A stretch of 64,000 nucleotides of DNA from Paracyclopina nana (taxonomy: Eukaryota > Arthropoda > Copepoda > Cyclopoida > Cyclopettidae), in the NCBI GenBank assembly GCA_019096065.1, contig JAGUCH010000006.1, positions 2,934,001 to 2,998,000 of the forward strand, written 5' to 3'. The number at the start of each line of letters is the position of its first letter. Position 1 is the stretch's first letter. The translations under genes and the position numbers were made by a program. This document shows positions 35,601-47,600 of the stretch, piece by piece. A model generated the notes under the pieces. The model searched no databases and was not told the DNA's origin. It was given only the letters and a program-made list of their open reading frames with translations.

Positions 35601-38600
35601 TCTTGTGGTGAAAAAGCAGGCACGTGATATTTGCTCAACATTGATTCCTCCTCTTAATTGACGTTAATTACTTAAAGTAGTGGATACGTCTAAAAACTGA
35701 GCCGAACTTACAGCAGCATTGTTTGCTCAAGATACTAAAAAAATATGGTCACCCCACCAGAACTTTGGTTCCCGATTCGAGAACGAATGTTACGCGATTC
35801 CTCTAGAGTACGTATTCGGTAAAGAATCGTTCCACCATTTTGTCTCGATTAGTTGGTTAATTTGACTCAAAGAAATAATCATTAATGATTATTACTCGAA
35901 TTCTTGGCAAAGAATCTTTAACAAAATCTTCAGAAACATTCTTAGATGATTATTACTTGACTATTCAAGAACTATTCATTAATGTTCAATTCAACAACAT
36001 TTCAATAATGAATACTTTTTGATAATTCAAGAACTATTCAAGAAATTTCAATCATCAACTTTTCAACAATAAATTATGCTTAATTTTTCAAGAACTATTC
36101 AGTAATGTTCATTTTAGCAACTTTTCAACCACAAAAGCTTCTTGACCTTATGTATGCTTCTTAAGCAGTCAAGAACTATTCAGTGACATCTGGACTTAAA
36201 AGACATGTCCAAGTAATTTAAAAATTAAAGCTAGCTCCATCTAGAGTATGTTCTGCACAATATTATAGCTAAAAAAAGCCCATATAAGAGTGGGACATCT
36301 GTAGTCTAGAGGCAAGGCACTGGATTCCAAATCTGAGGTTCATGGGTTCGAGTCCACCCTGGGTAAACTTTCATACTGGCTCTTCTAACTTTCTTTCTTT
36401 CAGTAATAATCCATCATTGTTTAATGAAAGAGTAAGCCTAATCAAAAAGCTAGAAAGCTGCAAGAAAAAATAATTTTTGACAGGTCCTTGAATAGTAGCT
36501 GAAATCAAGTCCTTGAATACTAACTGAACTTAATTCTTGAAAAGTTCTTAAAGAGTTCCTGAATAATCCGCTGAAAGTGCCCAATCATAAGAAATGATCA
36601 GGAAATAATCAACTTTGAATATCAGTTACTTTTCATTAGCAAATTGATTTCTCAGCATTGAATTCCGTCACCGATTTGCTACCGAGACAAGTAATCATCG
36701 AGAACTAAAATCAACCACGATAAGTAATCGATTATTTAACGAAAAAAGGGGAAAAGTTCTCGTGATGCACTGCTGCCAAATTGCCTTGTACGCTTTATTA
36801 CTCATATTTTTATCATAAGTGGCCATTTTCCCCGAAACAATCTAACTACTTTTCTTTTTTACGCACCAACTAAGGTTTGAACCGAGAGAGCTGCTGTGAA
36901 AGCATTAAAAATCAGTTGAGGTTTCGGAGTTATGAAATGTTTTCTTTTCATACTGGTTTAGCATAGGAGAAAAATGTCTGGCAATGCAAGAATGTTCTCA
37001 TTGTCAAGTGTTTGAGTCCCATGGGACTACTTACAGTGCTTTTATGCTCACGACTTCCCTTGCAGTTTGAAAAGGCCAACTTCATTTTTTTCAAAGTGTA
37101 GCATGGAGGAAAAATGGTTTTCTCTCTCTTTGTTGCAGGCATTTGCCCATTGCTGTGTAGTGGTCATGGTGTTTATGGTGGTGGCCGATGCCATTGTGTA
37201 GATGGCTGGAAAGGCCCCGAATGTGAGGTCCGGCAAACTGAGTGCCTACTCGCAGATTGTTCCGGACATGGACAATGCAGAGAAGGTGTCTGCCTTTGTC
37301 AGCCAGGCTGGACTGGAGAAAACTGCCAAACTCGTAAGTTGTTGATGAAAACGAGCTTTTAATGTAGTCAAACTCAGTGACTTGCAGTTATTATTCTAAT
37401 TAAACTCCATGTGTGGCATTTCATTTGCGCCACCCTCCAAGTCTCAATTTACATATACTACACTATTCCTAAGCTTCAATTGAGATTTGGGAATTCTTAT
37501 CTTCACATTTGCATAAGTTCAAGACCTGAGCTGATTTGGGTATTTTTTTTTCAACCTCCAATAGGACATTGTCAAGATCCCAACTGTAATGGGCATGGCA
37601 CTTGCCAAGAAGCTGTTTGTGTCTGTGACATTGGGTGGATGGGTGAAAATTGCCAAGTGCGAAATGAGGCTTTGTATCGATGCCTGCCTGACTGTTCTGG
37701 ACACGGAATGTTCAATGCTGACCTTGGCAAGTGTGAATGCCACTCCAAATGGACTGGAAGAGACTGCAATACCAGTAAGCTATTTTTCTTTTTTAATTGC
37801 TTTCATGAGACTTTGCTTGGTCATTCCTGTTTTCATACGAATATGAGTTGGCATTTTTATTATTTACTATTACGTATGAGCACGTGAGCCCGCGGTTACA
37901 GTAGGGCCATCAGTTAGCAAAAATCTCCTTTTGTAAAATGAATTCCAATTTTAAGACAATAGAGGGCGAAAATTGCTCAAAAGAAAAGAAGTTTTTGGTT
38001 TTTTCCTATCAATCGGAAAAAGTGCAAAGTTTGCACTCCCAGTGATGCCAACTAAGTAGATTGCTAAGTAAATTGAGGTCATCCAAGGATCTTGTTAATT
38101 TGCTTCTCCTTGGTTTTTAGGTCTTCTGTAGATCCATCTATATCACCAACTTATAAGCAGTCAGGCAGCATTCAGCACATTTCCCCATGTACCTAATAAC
38201 CCGAAATTCCTCATAAGCAGTACTGATAATCAGGCAGGCTGGCATATTAGTCCTCTTTCAAAATACAGCCTGTCCCCTCGAGAAGAAGAAATGCTGCCTG
38301 CCTGTTTATTTTTGCAACTGTTGTTTTCCTATCTCTGTCCTCTTCTTCCTAGCTGTTTGCGGCCTTGATTGCGGCCTTCATGGCCTTTGTCTGGACTCTG
38401 CCTGCGTGTGCCAGCCAGGCTGGAACGGACCCCGTTGTAATTTGAAGGCTTGTGATGATCGTTGCAATGAGCATGGCCAATGCATCAACGGCACTTGTGT
38501 CTGTCACCGTGGATTCAATGGGAAGCACTGTAGCATCGATGGATGTGGTGGTGTCCCCAATTGCCACGGACATGGCGTGTGTCAGAATATGGTGGACGAC

Positions 38601-41600
38601 ATGGACACTCAAAAGCCACTCTATCAGTAAGCACAAATTACTATTTCCTATTTTGAAAATGTAGGTGGCGCTGTCTATGTTTTCTTAAGATTCGACGGGC
38701 GGGCCGGTAAAGCTGCATGCTGGCTTTATTTGCTCCTAGCTTACATAAAAAAGAACTCAGCCTGAATTCTTAGCCAAAAATTGAGTCCATATATAATGTA
38801 GTATAATCCTTGTGTCAACTTGGGCCTTAGATGCTGCCAATAATTTGAAAAACGCTGCCCGTATTTCCCACATTTTTCTCAAATGAGCTCCTTTTTTTCA
38901 AGGTGTGAATGTGAGGCTGGTTGGAGCGGTGACCACTGCCAAATTCCAGAGGAGACCGAATGCGAAGATCAAATCGACAATGATAACAGTAAGTACAAGT
39001 TGTTGCCAAATTGCTGCCATTCCTATATATGGCTTTGGGGAGGCTTTAGGGAAAAATGGACTTGGGTCAAGACAAGAAAAGGGGATTTGAAGGAGAGAAT
39101 CTCGCCAAAGCTTGAGAAAAGAGCTTCTTTTTACCCCATACTACTTAGAAGTAGTAAAAAATGTAAATACAGGGCTCCCATGAGGGTTTTAAAATTACAT
39201 TTCTCAACAACTGCTCTGAGAAAGATAGAAGTAGGTGTGAAAAGAGGGATTCTCTTTCCATTTGTCAGCAAATGTGCATTTGTACTAATGTGAATGTACA
39301 AAAAGAAGAGGGCGACGTAACTAGAAGGTCCCTTTGAAGTTTTTTGCTGCTCTCACAAAGAAGCTTTGACGTCGACTCGTAACTACTTTATTCATGTGTT
39401 TTATGGAGATTTCTTGATAGCCAACTCTTGTTCTCTTGATTCATTCCTTGGCTTTAAGATATTTTGCATTCAACTACATGCTTAAGAATTTTGTACTTTA
39501 TTTTCTTCTTTACATTTATTCTAATTCAGAAAATGAGCCTCTGTAGCTTTAATTTGGAAAACTGAAAATCTATTAAATAACATATTAAAATAATATTACA
39601 TCAGCGATTACACCATTGATAATTTGAGAAGAAATAACGGTTCTTTTTCATAAATTACTACAGAATCAATGCGATAAAAAATGAATCTATGGAGAATTTT
39701 TTAAAAGCTATAATGCAAGCTGTACAGTAAGCATTTGTGCCCTAGAGAGGGTGATTTATCATTGAGAGACGATTAGCAACTATTGGCAGTTATGCACTAT
39801 TTGCTGCCACTTAGTATTAGCATTATTGCACCCCCTTTTATAATAATACCTGTGAGTTCATTATCCTCTCTTCAAAGAGGGTAAAAGCTCTTCTATTGAA
39901 CAAGCCTGAAAAACGCTGCATTTCTCTCCTTTTCAAGAAATATTATTAAAAAACAAGCAAAGAGAAATGAGGGTTGGCCTAAATGAATATTTAGCTGGAT
40001 ATTATCATAATGAGTGCATAATAATTTGCGTAGTACTTTGAATGTGGATATACTGTTCTAATGGATTAGGGGAGATTACCATCTAATGGAAAGCATGAAA
40101 AAATGTGCCAAAAAATGCATCATTGATTCAATCAAATGATTGTAGTTTTAATGCAGTCATTACTTCCAATAATATAAATGCAATCCTTTTTTATGTGCGC
40201 TATTATTCATAGTAAGAGCATTTGTTACATTATCAATCATTGGCTTGTCGGAAGAGCTAGTCATTTAAAATGCAATGAGCAAATACTGCTCAGTAGCATA
40301 CAGCATTTGTCCATTTTTCACGGGAAAATGAAGCAGTCTCGTTTGCCAATGACACATTTTGCAGCTGAATTCATCCATCATTTAGCCACCATCTGTTTGG
40401 CGTTCTTTTCTGAGCATCAACAACCCGAACCCTTTAATTAAAACTAGCTTCACGCTGTGGATCAATAGTTGCTTCGACCATTTTGTTGCTATCAGTCAGC
40501 TGACGCCTGTGCTGCGTGGCAAGGAAGCGGTGACACGTGCGCGCGTCCGTTAGTGACCCGTACGCCCGCCCGTTATTTGCTCGCATAATGGGCCCCTTTA
40601 ACTTACGAAACGAAAGTTGCATAATTTTGATGACACAGTTACATCACATCAACATTGTTGTAATTCAAAACCTCATCCATAAAAATAGTTTGTACTGAGT
40701 GAACTGCTGATTGAAAATTGCCGCAACTTATTTCATGATAAACTGATTGTAACAATAATCTTCTTGGGCCCGAGGAATGAACGCTGGCATTTTCTTGAGC
40801 CGCTCACCTGAAAGCAGTTTTGCACCAGTTTGCCCCAGTGTGATCTCAATCTATGTAGGGGAAACAAATCGGTGCTTCTCAGTGTTAGTCCATTATTAGA
40901 TTTTGATAGCTGATCGATCCGGGTGAAACAGGAAGATCCAGCGTGAAAAATTGTCTCAGTCATTCCTCAAGGTTGGCGCGTCAAACAATTGCTTTCCATT
41001 TGGCTGCGAGTCAAAAAATCCGGGAAAACATGAGCAAGTATCAACAATTGAGAGAAGTTGTTGCGACCTCGGAAGAAAAGGAAGACACAGACATGACGGA
41101 GTCGAAAAAAGGCCAACGATGGCATTATTGGATTGGCACCTTGCTGGCCTTTGCCTCGGGTGTGATTTTTACTGCAAATAACTTGGTCTTTAAGGCCATG
41201 GCTCTCGATCATGTGGACACTCTGTTAGTCCGGTCTGTTATACAAATTTGCTTCCTCTCACTGTGGATCTTGGCGGCGAAAATGCCCATCCTTTTTAGGC
41301 AAGTTTTTGGCTACAATAATTATCTTTCCTTTTTATAAGTGAGAAATTACAATTTCAGCCCCGCTAAGCTTCAGCTCACTGTGCTCTTGCAAGGATTGGC
41401 GTCTGGCGTAATTTTGCTCTGCAGTTATGTCAGTGTAGCGTTATTACCCTTGGGAGATGCCATGACTCTGCTTTTTAGTACCCCAATTTTTACCTTGATT
41501 ATGGAAAGGCTCGTTCTCAAGACGCCCATGCACCCATACAGAATTCTGTGCACCAGCGTGCTTTTCTTGGGCATCATATTGGTCTCCAAGCCGCAATTCA

Positions 41601-44600
41601 TTTTCGGACAGTTGACGACAGATTTGGATCCCAATTATTATTTGGGAGTTGTTATTGCATTGACAGCTGCCTTTTTTGGCAGTATTAGGTAATCATGCTT
41701 TTCTTAATACAAAATCAAAATGATTTTTTTTGCAAGTATAAGCATTTTTGCCAAAAATATTTTTGGCCTCCATTTTTTTGATCAAAAATGTCACTGCATA
41801 TCTTTTTATTTGGCTGAACATGGCATCCTTTAATTCAAGTTTTCTCGTAGTTACGTTTCGATCAGTGCGGCCAAAGAGAAAGCCACGACCACGGTGCTAG
41901 TGTGGTATTCAGGCATGGGGCAATTTTTCGTCAGCATTTTCACCTCAGTACAAGACGAAAACGACCACATCCTCAGCCTCGAATTCGAGGCCATCAGTTG
42001 CAGCCAATGGGTAGCCCTGGTGTGCATGGGCCTGTTTGGCATCATGGGCTTCCTGATGATGACCAAAGCTTGCAAAATGGCCGATCCGACCAGTGTGAGC
42101 ATGGTGAGATCACTGGAAATTGTGCTGGCAGTCGTGGCCCAAATCCTGCTGTTTCAGGACATGCCTAATGGTTTGTCCATCCTTGGCTCTTCTTTGGTTG
42201 TACTCAGTGTTTTGGCCCTGCCTTTACAACACAAATTGGCAAATTGTTTTTTGCCAACAACACCAAAATCACCAGAAGTATTATACAACAAACTTTGACT
42301 GTAGAACAATGAACTATACAGCCTGAGTCGTCAAATACTTTACACGTTACAAATACTTTTAGATTGAAAGTGTAAAGTATTTGACGACTCAGGCTGTATA
42401 TACTATAAACTACTTTATTTTCAATGGCTCCTCCGACTTTTTTTCTGTTCAAGAAGAAGATCCGATACGAAGATAGAAATTGGCTTTCTAGTCTTTGTCG
42501 GTGGCCTCAATTGGTCAACAACATCTTTTTTGCTCGTCTTCTTTTCCGGTCGGGAACTTAATTAAGATTTGTGTGGTCACCATAATCACGCGGAGTGGGC
42601 GTCCAGTAGGGCATTCCTTCATATAATATAGGCTAATTGTACCACTGGCAATTATTGTCTCTCCCAATGTAATGCAGAAAGTGATTGAAAGAATTAGGTT
42701 TCAAGCCTCCAAAGTTAGAGTCACTCATTATAAGAGCACTTTGAGGTTGTTTTAGTTCAGCTAGTTGTTAGAACTCGCAAGTAGAATTATCATCATGAAA
42801 TGTATACGAGTCAATAATGCACTTTACAGCCTTGTAAGGCTACAACTTTACATGAGTGGTTTTCAGTGAATTGAAAGCAGAGCTAAATAAAATGTTTATG
42901 GGTTATGACTGGTATTTTGGCATGGTACATATAGCAAGAATATGACCAAAGTGGTCAGTTCATGGATGTGTTGTCCCCAGAATAAAAAAAGTTGCTCTAA
43001 TCTCGTAATGGACTTTTTTGTCCTTCTGCCTCCCCACTGTGTGCCATAAGGTCATGATTAAGACTTATTTTAGTAGCTGCTGCAGCTTAATCTAATTTCA
43101 TTGCAGATGGTCTGACAGACTGTGGCGACAGCAAGTGTTGCTCTCACCCCTCCTGTCGCAATAGCATCATGTGTATGTATTTGGAGGATCCTGTGGAAGT
43201 CTTGCTTAGAAAGCCACCACCCACTGTGGCATCGCCCTTTCTCAAAAGAGTCCAGTTCCTCTTCGAAGGCGAAGATTCCGTGCAAAATTATGCCAAACAG
43301 GATGCTTTTGATGAAAGGTAAGCAATTTTTATGTTGACTTTTATATAGCAAAAATCGTATCGCAAGTAGCCTTTTTCATTCAGCTTTCAAGACTGTAAGC
43401 AAAATGTATGATGTATTTTAGATTAGTGATTGAAAAATCACCGAATTACATTTCGGTGCTCTTTTATATTTAATTTTCAAAAAATGTCGTAAATGGACAT
43501 ACATCTTGCAATGCTAGGAGTATATGACAAAGGCTGTCAAGCAGCACAATAGATTTGGTCTGTCCACTGATGTGTCTAAAAAGGGATTGAGTGAGCGTAA
43601 ATCCGACATCACGCGCGCGCATCAGAAGCAGCTGCACTTTCTCACTTACTACTTTTCGTGGATAAAAGGGATCTTGCTTTTATATAGAGTTTTCATGATG
43701 CTGCTCGTTCTGCGCCAAATTTAAGCTTTGTCAAGTTGCTCGCCGCGTCCTTTTTGCAAAATGCATCTCTGCGAGCAATTTCAAAGGAGGAACAGGGCTC
43801 TTTTTTGCATAACATGGATGGCTGCCAAGGATTCTTCGGTACTACCAACAAAGTAGCATAGAAGGAGCCAGAGATGGATGATCAGTCGATCCTCAAAAGA
43901 AAAATAGACAGTGTACTATACCTCCATGCTTTGAAAAGCCTTTACCAACCTAGCTTCAACGACTGGTCGCATACAAAGAAAAGAGTGAAGTGTACTTAGA
44001 GCTCTCTATGCAAAAGAGTATAGCACACACTGAAGATATTCATTGCAATTTTTCAGTTGAGCCGCTTTCCAATATTTTCATCTTTTTTCTCGGCTGAAAA
44101 CGAGCCTATTGAGAGGTAGCCTCGTTTTACATGCATTCAACCACAAGGGATCTAGCTATCTCGTCATATTTTGAAATGTCAACTTCATTCATTTTTAGGA
44201 GGGTTTCCATTGTCCGCGGGCGAGTTGTGACAATGACTGGCCAGGGCATCATTGGAGTGCGAGTGAGCGTGGACCGTACAAAGGATGCGAACAATTACGG
44301 ATTCACCCTTACAAGACCTGGGGGATGGTGAGTTTTCATCAAAAGACCTTCTTCATCTCATTTTCAGCACAATAGATACATACAATACTACATAATTGGT
44401 GGCATAGCAGGGGAAAATACGTTCAATTCACCATTTTCAATTTACCCCACTGTTATCGTAATACTTTTAAGCAAAAAAACTTTTGATATTTCTTTAAATT
44501 CGAACTACACTACTTTTAGTAAGAAGCCTCATTTTCCCTTCGATCATTGGAGAGCATTTTAGAAAGCTTGCATTAAGCTCTTAGTTATTCTGAATTGTCT

Positions 44601-47600
44601 TTGATTCTTCTGTGAGGATCGATTGATTCTGTGGAGCTGTAAATAAAGGGGGTGGAGGGGTGATTGACAGGAAGAAAAATAAGCTCTTAAAAGGTAGAAG
44701 AAGGGTTAATCAATGAGAAAAGTTTGGTAGCCTGTTATATGGTAGACTTTCCTTTGTGCTGCGAGCGTAAAAAGGCTCTTCTTTGTTTTCCAGGTTTGAT
44801 ATGGCTGTAAATGGAGGCGGTGGGGTCACACTTCAATTCCAAAGGTCCCCTTTGAAGGCCACCACTCGGACGATTTACCTTCCTTGGAACAGAATGGTGG
44901 TGATAAATCCGGTCATTATGACTCCCCATGGAGGAGCTGGCATTAGTTGGAATGAAGATGATACTTCCGAAAAAGTCAAGTATTCCCAGCCATGCGAAGA
45001 CCATGACTATAACTTTCAGGTCAGACTTTTGCCAATATTATATGAGCCATCTGGTTGCAGAGCACAACAAAATCTTTGAGCTGGAATGCAGGCTGAATTC
45101 ATCATGACTTTCGACAAAAAAAGGCTTCTAATTCTAAAAAGAGGAAGATTAATCTCTTAATGAGGCTGTGATCTTTTTCTAATCATTTCAGTTTTAAGAA
45201 ATGGCAGCAAAATTGAAATGTAAAAAGTCTTATGTAATGCTCAGATTGTAAATAAGATTTCATAAAGGCTCTATGCTTTCTTTGCTGGCTATACTGTTCA
45301 TGATGAAAAATGCGCCAAAACAAACTGTGAAAGACTCCCTCACAATTGTAATCTAGGTTGGCTAGAAGTGTTGGTAATAATGGGAATTGGCAGGATTTGA
45401 TCATGTAATCCCCTCTGAGAGAATTAACTTGGCAAAAAGTTTAAGAGAACTACTACTGCCATTATTTGTAAAGGGAGCAAACTAGCTCCATGAATTGTAT
45501 CTTATTTCCTTCCCTCCCCACTACACTATAGAGACGAACATGAGCAGCTCCTTTAGGATTTTTATGGCCTTTTTGCATTTGCATTTCAATTCTAGGTTGC
45601 TATATTGAGCTCCTACATTCCAACTCTGCAGAGCTCAACTCCAAGAAGCTCATCTGGGATAATTGGTGAATTAAGTGAGATTCAAGAAAGCGTGAAGATT
45701 CCAGGGACCCAAGATTTGCACTTGGTCTTCCGCTCCTCTTTTTCTACAATCGACATGATTTTAACCGGTTCAAGACCACTGCCGAAATCGCTCAAAAATA
45801 TCCACGTCATAGTCAGAGTGGCTGGCAACTTTTTCTCCAAAATTCTCGAGCCAGATCCCGACTTAATTTACACTTTTTCCTGGGACAAACGGAACATTTA
45901 CAACCAGAAAGTGTACGGAATTGTTGAGGCGGAAGTCAGTGTTGGCTATGAATATTCCAAATGTGAGCACATTTTGTGGACTGCTCAAATGGTCAGGATC
46001 AAAGGATTCCAAGTGGATATTTCGTCCTTAGGGGGTTGGAACCTCAATATTCACCATCACTACAATCCCTACCAAGGTACTTGCTTTTGTTTTGATTGGC
46101 ATGCCACGTGGCGCGCGCACTAGGCGCTTGCCGCACCGGGCCCGCCTTTCCTACCAGTAACTAGCCAGCTTGCGCGTCTGCTGGCTTCTTGAGTTATTTT
46201 CTCTTTTTATTGCAAAAAAAGAAAGCTCAGCTTGGAATTTTAAGTAGATTTTCATTGCTTCTCATTAGAGTTGCTTAAAAATGTAAACAACTTTAAGTGA
46301 CACTCAAAGCAGCAAGCATATCTTTTAAAGAAGAATTTCGCTCTTGGTTTCATAGCTCTCAAATGTTGTTTTTTGTCTACTCGGAGCGTAATGATGTGAG
46401 GTTTATCACCACCCATCACTAGGCTTGGATTATGACTAATCCTGCTTTTACCTTAATAAAGGTCTGCTGCAAAAGGGAGATGGGTCCATGTTGGAATTGA
46501 GCTCACTTTATCCCCGAGTTGTGAAGCCATTAATTGGGAAAAAGGGGCAGAAACGTGACTATGACTGTCAAGCCAATGTTTCATGCCCCGAAAATCTGCT
46601 CTTATCAGTTGTCAGCCTCGCTTCAGGGCCAGATGGTTCCCTGTACATAGGGGACTTTAATTTAATTCGAAAACTCACGCCCCAAGGTGAAATGTACACT
46701 GTCATGCATTTCGACGACTCACAGCGTGCATTTGACTATGACATGACTGTTTCTCCTGCTGACTCCAAGCTGTATGTGAGCAACTCCAAAAGCCACCAAA
46801 TTTGGGCCCTCAAGTCACTGGAGAAAAAGGACATTAGGAATCCAGCTCAAAATTGGGAAAATGTGGTAGGGACTGGAGAAAGGTGTGTGCCTGGTGATGG
46901 TTGCGGAGATGGTGGACCAGCTGAAAAGGCCAAACTGAATTATCCTAAAGGAATTGCAATCTCTACAGACAAATCCATGTGAGCTTTCTAATCTGCTTTC
47001 TACATTTCAAAATCCTTCAATGTTGTATTCATTTGCAGTTACATAAGTGACAGTAGAAACATCAGGGTTGTCAACTCCCTTGGGATCATCCAGACTCTCA
47101 TAGGCAGTCAAAATAGGCCCAAAGGCCCACCCAGGCCTTTGCCTTGCTTGTCAACCTTCCTGGCCTCTGCTATCGACCTGCAGTGGCCTTCCAAACTAGC
47201 CTTGAACCCTTTGACAGGAAATTTGCTAATTGTGGATGATACCATGATTTTAGAGCTCACTTCAGATCTTAGGCTGAAAGTGAAAGCAGGCCTTTCACCC
47301 ATGTGTAACGCAAGGAAAAGTAATGAAACAGCCTTGTATGGAGAACCTTTGGGGCCCATTTTGGACCTCGACTTTGACCAAGATGGACAACTGTTCTTTT
47401 TGGAGAGAAAAAGGGAGAATATTCTGCAAACTTTGGACAGAAATGGACAAATTGAGCCTCTAATAGACTTGGCTTCGGAGTGTGCCAATTGCTCTAGTTT
47501 GGCCCTTTCACCCAGCGGGAAAATTTTCACAGCTGACAATGATGCTCTTGAAATTCTGAGCATTGGCCACGAATTACCTGTTCAGAATGAGGAGAGTGGA

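Larger units (their letters stand above)
32806..37138. other. Teneurin intron 8 (4.3 kb)
   Basis: No exon of teneurin is needed here: EGF1 and EGF2 join in phase. It holds a 406-bp foldback element (33,918-34,323) and a repeat-rich zone with a tRNA-like sequence (35,749-36,760). A 172-codon open frame at 34,649-35,167 has no recognisable domain. Confidence 0.6.
38989..43106. other. Teneurin intron 12 (4.1 kb), host intron of a nested gene
   Basis: Splices the EGF8 exon (phase 1) to the DGxTDC-type exon at 43,107. It contains a complete three-exon SLC35G1-like gene on the same strand. About 39,000-40,470 shows no gene or repeat that I can recognise. Confidence 0.85.

Noticed and set aside
36292-36366. 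Functional tRNA-Trp gene
   Set aside because: Acceptor and T stems do not pair and the anticodon stem is mostly wobble, although both pol III boxes are good.
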